Of a stretch of 64,000 nucleotides of DNA, positions 20,280-27,686 are shown one piece after another. The notes under the pieces are model-generated. The model was not told the origin of the DNA. It ran no database searches and was given only the letters and a program-made list of their open reading frames with translations. The stretch covers positions 527,084-591,083 of the forward strand of contig NZ_JAGIPZ010000002.1 of assembly GCF_017814915.1 (NCBI RefSeq), read 5' to 3'. Position 1 is the first letter of the stretch. Every line of letters starts with the position of its first letter. The position numbers were made by a program, and so were the translations under genes. The DNA comes from Herbaspirillum sp. LeCh32-8 (GTDB taxonomy: Bacteria; Pseudomonadota; Gammaproteobacteria; Burkholderiales; Burkholderiaceae_D).

Positions 20280-20357
20280 TCCTTGAGCGAACCTCAAGGA
20301 CGGAAAGACCGGCGGAGCAGGGCGAAGCAACATCCCAGCCCATCCGCCGGTCTTTTT
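20280..20357 (+). terminator. Terminator region downstream of acs
   Basis: First a hairpin TCCTTGAG/CTCAAGGA (20280-20300). Then a 12-bp stem AAGACCGGCGGA (20305-20316)/TCCGCCGGTCTT (20343-20354) with a 26-nt loop, followed by five T. Confidence 0.8.
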
Positions 20358-20390
20358 GATGGCCAGCAGGAAAAATTACGCCAAAAAGGC

Positions 20391-20418
20391 TTGGCATCCT
20401 GAGAAACCTTGCTATAAT
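20391..20418 (+). promoter_or_regulatory. sigma70-type promoter of tRNA-Ser
   Basis: A -35 TTGGCA (20391-20396), 16-bp spacer and perfect -10 TATAAT (20413-20418), about 32 bp before the tRNA. Confidence 0.85.
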
Positions 20419-20449
20419 CAGCGGCTTCGCAAAACGCGACCAGAATCCA

Positions 20450-20540
20450 GGAGAGATGGATGAGTGGTTGAAGTCGCACGCCTGGAAAGCGTGTATAGGT
20501 TAATAGCCTATCGGGGGTTCGAATCCCCCTCTCTCCGCCA
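20450..20540 (+). tRNA. tRNA-Ser (anticodon GGA)
   Basis: 91 nt with a long variable arm typical of tRNA-Ser. Acceptor GGAGAGA/TCTCTCC, discriminator G, encoded CCA (20538-20540). Anticodon stem-loop CACGC-CTGGAAA-GCGTG with GGA. T-arm CGGGGGTTCGAATCCCC. Its 3' end borders an integrase gene, so it is the probable attachment site of the island. Confidence 0.97.
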
Positions 20541-20592
20541 GTATAGATAAGCCCCTGATTTCGCTGAGAAATCGGGGGCTTTTTCTTTTTCG

Positions 20593-21510
20593 CTACCGCT
20601 GGCCGCTGCGCTCCGGGGATAGTTCAGGGATATTTCCGTGCAAAGATGCCTCGATTTTTTGCATTTCGCGGTCATTGTCGGCACCATCAATCCAGTCGGC
20701 ATAGATGTCGAAAAACACCTTTACCGAGTGGCCCAGCTGCTTGGCCAGGTATGCTGGGTTCGCCCCCGCCATCAGTCCAATTGTCGCGTACGTGTGCCGC
20801 ATGTTGTAGGGCCGGCGATAGCGGAGCCCGGTCTGCTTGATCGTGCGAGCCCAGAACGTGCGTGTGTCAGTGATTTTTTGATAAGCCCACGTCTTTCCGG
20901 TCTTCGGGTCGTGGAAGATATGCCCGCCGGCAAGGAACGTGAAGCTCTTCTGCTTCGTCAGCGCTTCAAGGGCAGCACTGTTCAGCCGGACCTTGCGAGC
21001 CTTGTGGGTCTTGGTCGTGGCCGTTTCCTCATCGTAGACAATGCCGCCTTCGACCTTGATTTCGTTGTGCACGAAGTCCACATCACCCCATTTCAGGCCG
21101 ATTCCCTCGTTTGTCCGAAGTCCGGTGAAAAACATGAACTGGGTGAAGTTGGCCACTTGCTCTGAGTAATTTTTCTTGATGAAGTCGAGCATGATATGCA
21201 CCTCCTTCAGCGCGAAGGGATCCGGCGGCGGCCGTTGCCACGAGGCCCGCTCCACATCGTCGCACGGGTTTGCTTTCAGTAGCCCGTCCCGTTTGGCGAA
21301 TTCAAACATGCCGCGAATCATCGAGAGCTCGTTATTCCGGCTCTTTCCGCTAGACCATGCCCCTTTGCCCAGCGCCTCCAGAATGTCGGAATAGCGGGTT
21401 TGGTCGATCGGGCCATTCTTCAGATGGATTTTCCAAAAATGATCAAGCCGCCGCTTGTACTGCGTCAACGTGGACGCTTTCAGGCTGAGCAAGGAATGCC
21501 ATCGGCGCAT
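20593..21510 (-). CDS. Tyrosine recombinase / phage integrase, short N-terminus
   Basis: 305 aa. Catalytic residues visible: R132 (TGLRTNE), R238-H239 (NMRHTYAT), H261 (LGHS) and nucleophile Y270 (FFDIYADW). Core-binding SAM-like domain at about residues 10-95. Most tRNA-targeting phage integrases are 350-420 aa with an arm-type DNA-binding domain in front. Here the frame continues only about 13 codons upstream before a stop, so the protein looks N-terminally truncated and may be inactive for excision. It reads toward tRNA-Ser, as usual for the integrase of such islands. Confidence 0.85.
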   Translation of the reverse strand: MRRWHSLLSLKASTLTQYKRRLDHFWKIHLKNGPIDQTRYSDILEALGKGAWSSGKSRNNELSMIRGMFEFAKRDGLLKANPCDDVERASWQRPPPDPFALKEVHIMLDFIKKNYSEQVANFTQFMFFTGLRTNEGIGLKWGDVDFVHNEIKVEGGIVYDEETATTKTHKARKVRLNSAALEALTKQKSFTFLAGGHIFHDPKTGKTWAYQKITDTRTFWARTIKQTGLRYRRPYNMRHTYATIGLMAGANPAYLAKQLGHSVKVFFDIYADWIDGADNDREMQKIEASLHGNIPELSPERSGQR

Positions 21511-21971
21511 CCATCGGGCTGCCTGCGCTCTCCGTGCGAAATTTCATGATGTGCGTGGAGACCATCGCATGTTTGACGCCGCCGGCGACGACCGTACCCA
21601 AGGGATCCGCGACATCATGAGTGCGGGGCTGTTGGCCGATCCGAAGTCGCAAGACAGTCGACAACATGCGCTGGGCCATCCTTGCCAATGATCCTGCTGC
21701 CATTGTTCCGCCCAGTAAGGAGCATTTCCGCCCGCGAAGAGAAGACTCGTGTCAATCAGATTCGAAGTTTGCAGTGCCATCGGCTGAACTGAATAGGCAC
21801 CGGGGTGCATGATGGTTAGTTCGGCGGTCGTGACGGTTGGCTTGCGAATGTAGATGCCAAGATCGCGGCTTTGCGAAAAAGCCTGCAAGACTAGCGAGTG
21901 CCAACAAGCTGCGTTATTGCGTAAAATTGCGTAGATTTTTTGTTTAGCAATGTAACGTCAATACGTAACTT
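21511..21971. other. Gene debris upstream of the integrase
   Basis: 461 bp with overlapping short minus-strand frames of 86-114 codons, none recognisable. The lost integrase N-terminus may have lain here, but I cannot reconstruct it by a single frameshift. The last 80 bp are AT-rich and form the promoter region of the acyltransferase gene. Confidence 0.4.
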
Positions 21972-23045
21972 ATGGGTATTCTTAGATTCTTGCTCGCTTT
22001 ATCAGTAATCGTGATGCACGCAGGGCCGGTGTTCGGCTTGAATTTCTCGACAGGAGTTCAGGCTGTCGAGGCATTCTTCATGATTTCAGGGTTCTATGTC
22101 GCACTCATACTCAGAGAGAAATATGTAGGGTCTGGGTATTACTGGAGGTTTATTGGGAATCGTGCGTTGAAAATATTCCCCATGTACTGGGCAGTTCTAG
22201 GACTATTGGTGATCTATTGCTCGCGCGCATATCTCAGGTCAGGAAACTTCGGCCCGATGAATATTTACCTGGAATTCCCTGAGGTCATTTCCGCAAAATT
22301 TCTAGTTTTGTCGGCGCTGTCAAACATCCTGATTTTCGGGCAGGATGTAGCGATGTTCTTAGGCTTTAATGAGGCCTCTAATGGCCTTGAATTTACTGCG
22401 AACTTCGCTGCGTCGTCGCCGCCAGTATTTCGATTTCTTTTGATCCCTCAAGCATGGACGCTTGCTTTGGAGCTGATGTTTTATTTGATTGCTCCATTCT
22501 TGGTGAATCGTTCTAACCTGTTGTTGTTGGCAATCGTGGCTTTAGGGGCATGTCTGCGATTTTGGTTTGCGCAGCACAACTATTTCAACTCCGATCAATG
22601 GCTATATCGTTTTTTTCCATTGGAGCTTCCATTCTTTTTAGTCGGAATTCTTCTCTATCGGATTTATAGCAAATTGAAGTCCATTGAGATTCATCGAGTT
22701 CTGTTGCTATGCACGGGCATGATGGGGTTAGTTGCTGCCGCGTTGCAGATCCCGCTGGAGATGAATAAGTGGATTTTCTATTTGATAGTTGCAATTGCAA
22801 TTCCGTGCTTGTTTATTTTGTCTAAGAAGAGTGCTCTTGATCGGTGGATAGGGGATCTATCGTATCCCATCTATATCTCTCATCTGTTTGTGATGTGGGT
22901 CTTATCGGCCTCAGATATGTTCCAGAAAACTGGGATCGATAGGGGAACGCTTACGGCGATATGTACGGTTTGTTTTGCGGTCGCCCTGGTTCATTTATTT
23001 AGGCCGATAGAATCATTCAGGCAGCGTCGAGCTGTAAGAGTCTGA
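21972..23045 (+). CDS. Acyltransferase 3 family membrane protein (O-antigen/exopolysaccharide acylation type)
   Basis: 357 aa, about ten transmembrane segments. The N-terminus GILRFLLALSVIVMHAG carries the conserved catalytic His of the acyltransferase-3 (OafA/NolL) family. GVQAVEAFFMISGFYVALIL and LSYPIYISHLFVMW are the other family hallmarks. Such proteins transfer acetyl or other acyl groups to surface sugars; phage-borne versions cause serotype conversion. Base composition is much more AT-rich than the chromosome, with codons such as ATA and TTA, which supports transfer. Start ATG 21972; no strong Shine-Dalgarno. Confidence 0.88.
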   Translation: MGILRFLLALSVIVMHAGPVFGLNFSTGVQAVEAFFMISGFYVALILREKYVGSGYYWRFIGNRALKIFPMYWAVLGLLVIYCSRAYLRSGNFGPMNIYLEFPEVISAKFLVLSALSNILIFGQDVAMFLGFNEASNGLEFTANFAASSPPVFRFLLIPQAWTLALELMFYLIAPFLVNRSNLLLLAIVALGACLRFWFAQHNYFNSDQWLYRFFPLELPFFLVGILLYRIYSKLKSIEIHRVLLLCTGMMGLVAAALQIPLEMNKWIFYLIVAIAIPCLFILSKKSALDRWIGDLSYPIYISHLFVMWVLSASDMFQKTGIDRGTLTAICTVCFAVALVHLFRPIESFRQRRAVRV

Positions 23046-23072
23046 AGGCAGCTGATAAAACGTAGATAGAAG

Positions 23073-23121
23073 AAGCCGCATCTTGCGGCTTTTTTTATGC
23101 CCGCCTTGTGCGGGCTTTTTT
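23073..23121 (+). terminator. Tandem terminators between acyltransferase and holin-like gene
   Basis: AAGCCGCA-TCT-TGCGGCTT followed by seven T (23073-23096), then GCCCGC-CTTGT-GCGGGC followed by six T (23099-23121). The first hairpin and the following TTTATGCCCG...TTTTTATTGGGG recur at 26312-26371. Confidence 0.85.
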
Positions 23122-23133
23122 ATTGGGGAGACG

Positions 23134-23514
23134 ATGTCGGAACCAACAACGGGGGCATATGCCGTGGCAGTGGGCACGGTGACGATCACCGGATCATTTC
23201 TGGGGCTGCAGTACGACCTGCTGCTGGTCGGCCTGGCCGGCGGCCTCGTGGTGCAGTCGCTGATGCGTCAGGTGTCAGTGGTGCGCATGCTGGTGTCGAT
23301 CATCACCAGCGCGCTGGCGGCCGGATATATCGGCCCGGTGCTGGCGGCGGCCATCCCGGAATACGTGGCCTGGGCGGCCAAGATTCCGGACCAGATCCGC
23401 TGGTGCAGCGCATTCGTGTGCGGCATTGGCGCGCAGACGGTGGTGCAGCTGGCGCTTCGCCAGCTGTGCACACGATTCGGAGGGGGGGAACCAGGACCGG
23501 AGGCTTCCCAATGA
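23134..23514 (+). CDS. Putative phage holin-like membrane protein
   Basis: 126 aa from ATG 23134, with GGGGAG 6 bp upstream. Three or four hydrophobic segments (about residues 8-25, 27-42, 52-75, 92-112), a short soluble C-terminus (RFGGGEPGPEASQ), and ATGA overlap with the next small membrane-protein gene. This resembles the paired holin genes of phage lysis cassettes, but no lysozyme or Rz gene follows. The role is inferred from topology and context. Confidence 0.6.
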   Translation: MSEPTTGAYAVAVGTVTITGSFLGLQYDLLLVGLAGGLVVQSLMRQVSVVRMLVSIITSALAAGYIGPVLAAAIPEYVAWAAKIPDQIRWCSAFVCGIGAQTVVQLALRQLCTRFGGGEPGPEASQ

Positions 23515-23804
23515 CCGCGCTCATCGCAATCACGGCCCAGTACATCGAGGCCAACTCGCTGTTGTTCATCAACCTGCTGGCCAGCATGCTCCTGCTAGCG
23601 CACGGCCTCTTCCAGATCAACAAGATGGACAAGAGCAGCAACCATGCCGTGCGGGTGTTCTGCTACATTGAAGTAGCTTCGCTGGCACCCCCGCGCCATT
23701 CGGAAATGCCGATCCAGTTGGGGCGTGAACAGCCACTGAGTCCCATCTCCCCCGATGAGGCTTGGGGGCTTTTTTCTGGGGTTGGGCGTTCGTGGAGGTG
23801 GTAG
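23511..23804 (+). CDS. Small phage membrane protein, probably truncated (second holin-like gene)
   Basis: 97 codons starting at the ATG that overlaps the previous stop (ATGA), so translationally coupled. One transmembrane segment near residues 16-35 (LLFINLLASMLLLAHGLF) followed by QINKMDKSSNHAVRVF. After about residue 55 the sequence (LAPPRHSEMPIQLG...) loses membrane character and runs into a terminator-like CCCCC/GGGGG-T6 element (23749-23774). The 3' part is therefore probably a fusion to unrelated sequence. Confidence 0.5.
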   Translation: MTALIAITAQYIEANSLLFINLLASMLLLAHGLFQINKMDKSSNHAVRVFCYIEVASLAPPRHSEMPIQLGREQPLSPISPDEAWGLFSGVGRSWRW

Positions 23805-24321
23805 GGCGGAAGGGATGGGGCGTGGCGATGGATCGCCACGCCTTACCTCAGGTCACGATGATCAGAACGAACAAGAGCAAATACCAGAGGCATTTGGCCG
23901 CATCGACTTTCACATCCACCTTAACACTCACTTTCGCCATGATTTTGGTCCGGAGAAAGCTCGTGCCGGCACGAGCAGTTAGCTCGTAATTTGTTTAAGG
24001 CGCCTTGACCAGGCGCCTGCCGTAACGCTACCTAGGATTGCATTACGACTGTCAGCCAATACAACGCAGGGGTGTCCCTTGGCTGATCGGCTCATCGGGG
24101 TCGGAACGTGCAAAAGCCACCTTCATGAACGCGTGGCGGAAAAGCGCTCACCACGCAGGGGGATGACCCTTGGCAATTTGCAGGAACTGTCGCGTCGAAT
24201 CACCTTCTGCCACCTGGCGAGGGGGCAGGCACCCTCTGCCTGAAGGTGCGTTCGTAGTATATATCGGCGTGCCTGACGTGATGCTATCTGATGCCAATTT
24301 GTTGAGTGATCTGCAACGCTG

Positions 24322-24345
24322 GCAGCTGCAATCAATTGCAGCTGC
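24322..24345. repeat. Perfect 10-bp inverted repeat
   Basis: GCAGCTGCAA-TCAA-TTGCAGCTGC, extendable outward with CGCTGG/CCAGCG (24317-24355) across a bulge. There is no T run. It lies immediately after the stop of the minus-strand fragment ending at 24360. Confidence 0.8.
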
Positions 24346-24359
24346 AGCAGCCAGCGCAA

Positions 24360-24510
24360 TTACAGGCTTTGCGGCCAGTTTGCAATCAGCCAGCGTTCGG
24401 CATCGTCTTCGGTGTGCACATACCCGGGAAGATGTGCGTAGATCATGCGGCGTACCTTTTCAGCCGCCTCGACCGAGCCGGGATGATGCTTATCGCGGAA
24501 ATTCAGACTG
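24360..24510 (-). pseudogene. Unidentified coding fragment (C-terminal end)
   Basis: A minus-strand frame ending at TAA 24360-24362 encodes about 47 protein-like residues (for example AAEKVRRMIYAHLPGY, DDAERWLIANWPQSL) with codon use like the chromosome. Upstream the frame continues into low-complexity AT-rich sequence without a plausible start. It looks like the surviving C-terminus of a gene. I do not recognise the family. Confidence 0.4.
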
Positions 24511-24986
24511 AAGGAAAAAATAGCCCAGTGATTTGGGAATAGAACGGTTGAGTTAGCACTTTTATTACTCCTATAGCAATAGTTGTCAAAGGAGTGAGGA
24601 CGTCAAGGGCCTGAAACAATTTAAATGCGTTGACGTGCAGCCGGCAAAAAGCGAAACTCAAAGCTCTCACACAGTGGTCTTCGTTCAATGTCGACTGCTC
24701 ATTCCGGCGGGTTCGCCCGCCGGAATACCTCACTATCTCTTCTGAATATCCCCGCTGTTTTATCTACATGCGGTATCAATTCATCAAGATGGGTCTAATC
24801 CTAGTATTGGCATCCTGATGTTGCAACCGCTATTTCTCGAATTTTTCGTTGGCCGCCGCTTGACTTTCGGGAAGCCCTGAAGGGAAGGGCAATTGCGCGC
24901 CGTTAATTATTTTCGTGAATTCACACACCTGGCCGCAAAATCGCTTGGGGCGCGGGTTCTTCCATTCGCAGCCATTTTATTTGAGC

Positions 24987-25012
24987 AAAAAAAGAGCCCG
25001 CAAATGCGGGCT
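24987..25012 (-). terminator. Terminator of hicAB
   Basis: On the minus strand AGCCCGCA-TT-TGCGGGCT followed by C and seven T; 17 bp past the hicB stop. Confidence 0.88.
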
Positions 25013-25029
25013 TGAGATGACACGATTAG

Positions 25030-25458
25030 TTACGCATGGGCGTGTTCATCGGTACGTTCTTTCTCGTCGTGATCCAATTGGCGGAGTGCTGCACGTACGA
25101 GGAAGCCGCTGCGCGTCTCATGGCGATCATCTACGTGACTATCAATTTTGCTTAGGACAAACCGCGGCAGGCTTACATTGATTCGCTCCGGCGTCTTGTC
25201 AATTCGCTTGTCATCGATTTCAACGAAGACATAGCGATCATTGGGGAATTCTTCTTGAACCTCATCAAGGGATAGGGGATCCACATTGACTTCGCTACCA
25301 GTTTCCAGGCTGGTTTCAATATGCGCTTCGATGGCTTCGCGAGCGTTCTTTACCGCCTCTTCAATTGTATCGCCCCACGAAAAACAGCCCTTGATACTCG
25401 GCACGGTTACGCCGTAGGTGCTTCCCTCATCCTTTTGGATTACCAGCAGGATTTCCAT
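25030..25458 (-). CDS. hicB: HicB-type antitoxin
   Basis: 142 aa. N-terminal HicB partial RNase-H fold (YGVTVPSIKGCFSWGDTIEEAVKNAREAIEAH spread over residues 15-47), then a C-terminal ribbon-helix-helix-type DNA-binding segment (RINVSLPRFVLSKIDSHV, about residues 92-110) used for autoregulation. It neutralises HicA and represses its own operon. It is encoded downstream of hicA with an unusual 140-bp gap. Confidence 0.92.
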   Translation of the reverse strand: MEILLVIQKDEGSTYGVTVPSIKGCFSWGDTIEEAVKNAREAIEAHIETSLETGSEVNVDPLSLDEVQEEFPNDRYVFVEIDDKRIDKTPERINVSLPRFVLSKIDSHVDDRHETRSGFLVRAALRQLDHDEKERTDEHAHA

Positions 25459-25598
25459 AACTAGCTCACTTTCTCGACTTCTCGATTCTCGAATTTAAGA
25501 TTTTTAGATAAAGAGTATGTAGATTTAACGAATAAGATTTTTGAGTTTTCAGCGTTCGAATCGTAAGTTTGCGATCTGGTGGCGAAATACAGTCGGAC

Positions 25599-25781
25599 TC
25601 ATTTGAGTCCGGCTGCTTTCAAGATGCTGTTTGCTGTTCCGATCGGTAGGTCTTTCTTAGGGTGAGGCACCGTTAGTACGAACCCATGATCAGGGTGCTT
25701 AAATTGATGATGGCTGCCTTTCACTCTTACCGACCGCCAGCCCGCATCTTCCAGCATCTGTATAACGCTTTTTGAATTCAT
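25599..25781 (-). CDS. hicA: HicA-type mRNA interferase toxin
   Basis: 60 aa from ATG 25781, chosen because GGAG precedes it at good spacing; the longer frame (to 25817) overlaps the promoter. dsRBD-like fold: MNSKSVIQMLEDAGW, VKGSHHQFKHP with catalytic His24, TVPHPKKDLPIGT and SILKAAGL are hallmark HicA sequence. A translation-independent mRNA-cleaving toxin paired with HicB. Confidence 0.93.
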   Translation of the reverse strand: MNSKSVIQMLEDAGWRSVRVKGSHHQFKHPDHGFVLTVPHPKKDLPIGTANSILKAAGLK

Positions 25782-25800
25782 ATTCTCGTCTCCAGATGTC

Positions 25801-25836
25801 TGTGTGTAATTATACACACGATGCTGCTGATTGCAA
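25801..25836 (-). promoter_or_regulatory. hicA promoter with overlapping operator-like palindrome
   Basis: On the minus strand: -35 TTGCAA (25831-25836), 16-bp spacer, -10 TATAAT (25809-25814). The -10 is embedded in a near-palindrome GTGTGTATAATTACACAC (25801-25819). A related GTGTAT...GTGTGTATG stretch occurs at 25842-25858. It is the likely HicB binding site. Confidence 0.75.
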
Positions 25837-25902
25837 TGATTTGTGTATTCGTGTGTATGTTTCTGTTCGTGATTTGGGTTGCGCGAAAAATTGGTGGCGA
25901 TA

Positions 25903-25922
25903 TACTGTATAAATATACAGTA
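25903..25922 (+). promoter_or_regulatory. LexA (SOS) box
   Basis: TACTGTATAAATATACAGTA: the CTG-N10-CAG core with AT-rich centre and flanking TA/TA, palindromic except for the central AA. It lies 15 bp before the ATG of the umuD remnant. Confidence 0.9.
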
Positions 25923-25936
25923 TAAAAGATGTCATC

Positions 25937-26155
25937 ATGGTAAGCCTAACTTATCCAGTCGTACCTTCCGCGCACATCGCCAGCCGTCTTATTCCCGCGA
26001 CTGATTTCAGCCCGGAACCGCATGCGCTGCAGATCTTCCATAAAATCCCCGCCGGCTTTCCCAGTCCAGCGGCCGACTACACGGCCGAGCCGCTCGACCT
26101 GAACCAGTATTTGGTCGACCGGGTGACCTGCACCTTCTTTTTCGAGGTAGTCGGG
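25937..26155 (+). pseudogene. umuD: Truncated umuD (SOS translesion polymerase subunit) remnant
   Basis: About 73 codons match the N-terminus of UmuD: IPAGFPSPAADYTAEPLDLN contains the self-cleavage site (A39-G40) and the strongly conserved FPSPAADY, then FFFEV-G where UmuD has YFVKASGDSM. The frame leaves homology exactly before the catalytic Ser, and the Lys is also missing, so it cannot be active. No umuC follows. It is driven by a near-consensus LexA box. The frame continues unrelated to 26230. Confidence 0.85.
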
Positions 26156-26162
26156 CGGCTAC

Positions 26163-26291
26163 ATGGTTGTCGAGGATATTCCGGAACGCACCATTTCAGT
26201 CTGGCAGGGCCTGAGCCGTATGTTGGGTGATCAGCGAGGAACGCTGATCAAGGCAAATTACGCGTACATGTACGTGTGGAAAAAGCCCTGA
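26163..26291 (+). pseudogene. C-terminal fragment of an unidentified (phage-type) protein
   Basis: In a different frame from the umuD remnant, 42 codons from ATG 26163 read MVVEDIPERTISVWQ... to MYVWKKP and stop, protein-like to the end. The frame opens only 4 codons upstream (SGGY), so the front is lost. It is followed by the same terminator type that precedes the holin-like gene at 23.1 kb, where late phage genes usually end. The family is not recognised. Confidence 0.45.
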
Positions 26292-26311
26292 AGTCAGTCT
26301 TCAGGAAAGAA

Positions 26312-26371
26312 AAGCCGCATGTTGCGGCTTTTTTTATGCCCGACTGATACGGTCTGTATTTTTATTGGGGC
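26312..26371 (+). repeat. Second copy of phage terminator/leader sequence
   Basis: AAGCCGCA-TGT-TGCGGCTT plus seven T (26312-26335), then TATGCCCG, a decayed second hairpin and TTTTTATTGGGG. This parallels 23073-23127 almost base for base at both ends. Here no holin gene follows. The first hairpin should still terminate. Confidence 0.75.
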
Positions 26372-26452
26372 GTTGAGCCTGATGACTGTCCCATGGACGG
26401 CCGATGTGCATCCGAGGGGAGGCAACAGGATGGATTGGCAGGCCCGCACGAA

Positions 26453-26486
26453 GCTGATCACAGCTTCGTGCAAAGCTTTGATCAGC
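26453..26486 (-). terminator. Hairpin overlapping the stop of the FkbM gene
   Basis: GCTGATCA (26453-26460)/TGATCAGC (26479-26486) with inner pairing AGCTT/AAGCT. There is no T run, so termination is uncertain. The right arm includes the stop codon of the methyltransferase. Confidence 0.5.
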
Positions 26487-27285
26487 GGCTGAAGGCGACG
26501 ATGTTGCCGACGCCGATTTTGCCGGACTTGAAAAGCTGGTGAATTTCGTCCGGGCCGCTCACTTCACCGATGTGAGAGGTTGGGATTCCGGTACGGCCGA
26601 ACAACACAAATTCGTCGAATCCCTTTGCTCGCAGCATCGACATGCATTCGTCAATGCGCTCCATATCGAGCGACACCTCGAACATCAGTGCGGTAGCAGA
26701 GAGGGACGAGTCGCAGAACGACTGGATGACATTGGCATCGTGTCCTTCAACATCAATCTTGACCAGGTCAAATCGGGCGCCTCGTTCGATGCCAAACTCG
26801 CTGGCCATATCGTCGACGGTCAGGCATCGGATTTCCAGGCTGCGGCTGTCCTTGAAATCTCGGGAAAAAGACTGGACCCAGTTCTGATTGCAGGTGAAGA
26901 GGGTATCCGTATGGCCGAGGTAGAAGGTCTTTACTTCGCTGACGTCGGAAACACCGATAGGCAGGATGCTGGCCTTGACGTTCGGGTATTTCTTGATCTT
27001 CTTTTCGATCTCCCGGCGGTTCTGCGCAAGCGGCTCAACGCAAAAGACCTGCCAGTTGTGCCAATGGTTGAAGGTGCCGAAGATGTCGAGGAATTCGCCA
27101 TGATGAGAGCCGATGTCCAGGATGCGAAGCAGGCGCTTGTCGACCACGCGCGAAAGCGCGAAGTCCACTTCCATGTGCTCGATGATCTTCTTTGGGGGCG
27201 GGTTATTGCGGCGGTCGCGGTAGGCGAAGTACCCGCCTAGCAGGGATTTCGGAATGACGCTTTTCAGTACAGCCTTTGCCAGCAA
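26482..27285 (-). CDS. FkbM family methyltransferase
   Basis: 267 aa from a TTG start at 27285, chosen because AGGAG lies about 7 bp upstream and the product starts with a plausible MLAKAVLKSVIP. SAM-binding motif I ILDIGSHHGEFLDIF (about residues 55-69), acidic residue after strand 2 (FCVEPLAQN), and the FkbM signature DLVKIDVEGHDANVI (about residues 173-187). FkbM enzymes O-methylate sugars or small molecules; next to the acyltransferase, a surface-polysaccharide modification role is plausible. Substrate unknown. Confidence 0.88.
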   Translation of the reverse strand: MLAKAVLKSVIPKSLLGGYFAYRDRRNNPPPKKIIEHMEVDFALSRVVDKRLLRILDIGSHHGEFLDIFGTFNHWHNWQVFCVEPLAQNRREIEKKIKKYPNVKASILPIGVSDVSEVKTFYLGHTDTLFTCNQNWVQSFSRDFKDSRSLEIRCLTVDDMASEFGIERGARFDLVKIDVEGHDANVIQSFCDSSLSATALMFEVSLDMERIDECMSMLRAKGFDEFVLFGRTGIPTSHIGEVSGPDEIHQLFKSGKIGVGNIVAFSR

Positions 27286-27686
27286 TTTCCGCTCCTGAGG
27301 TCAGTTTTGCCGAAATATTAACCCAACTTTTTATGTTTTACTTACTTTTTCACCGACTTGCACGGCACGGGGAATAAAGGCGCATAGGGCTGCGCCGCAG
27401 CCACGGGCGGTCTGGACCAAATGCAAATTTCCTTGTCCTTTTAATTGCAGCAATGGCAACGCTGTCCGCCCTCGATGCCGACCATATTTTGCCGCCGACA
27501 ATACCCACGGCCGACAGCCCGAATCCCCCGCCGGAGGCGACCCTCCGCCCGAAATGAAAACAATTCCCTGATTGCCGTATGGAAATCGGAGTGCTATGCT
27601 ATGGCCTCGTTTCCTGCGCCTTTTCTGCAAGCGCCCGGCAACGTCGCGACGTAATTCGCAGCTCACGAGAACAGAGGGTCTTGCAC
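27286..27686. other. Probable island/chromosome junction and ycgR promoter region
   Basis: 401 bp without a gene. The first 60 bp are AT-rich, the rest returns to chromosomal composition. CGAATCCCCC near 27520 matches 10 bp of the tRNA-Ser T-arm but is too short to prove attR. The Shine-Dalgarno AGAGGG near 27673-27678 serves ycgR. Confidence 0.45.

Larger units (their letters stand above)
23805..24985. other. Gene-poor island segment
   Basis: About 1.2 kb with no intact gene. It holds a palindrome GGCGCCT-TGACC-AGGCGCC at 24000-24018, two loosely related CGCAGGGG...CCCTTGGC stretches near 24063 and 24150, a long perfect hairpin at 24322-24345 and a minus-strand coding fragment (24360-24510). 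24540-24985 is AT-rich with nothing recognisable. Confidence 0.5.
20541..27530. mobile_element. Degraded prophage-like island at tRNA-Ser
   Basis: Starts at the 3' end of tRNA-Ser with an integrase gene reading toward the tRNA. It contains moron-like and phage-type genes (acyltransferase, holin-like pair, hicAB, truncated umuD, FkbM methyltransferase) and gene debris, and is more AT-rich than the flanks, most clearly at 21.9-23.05 kb and 24.5-25.9 kb. No phage structural module remains. The right boundary is inferred: ycgR at 27687 looks chromosomal. The only tRNA-like match there is CGAATCCCCC near 27520, too short to be called attR. Confidence 0.65.

Noticed and set aside
25551-25562. GCGTTCGAATCG as a second tRNA-Ser att core
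   Set aside because: TTCGAATC is palindromic-like and common; no extended match to the tRNA 3' end.
27515-27530. Possible attR (CGAATCCCCC, as in the tRNA-Ser T-arm)
   Set aside because: Only 10 bp and lacking the CTCTCCGCCA tRNA end expected of an attachment core; position is suggestive but the match could be chance.
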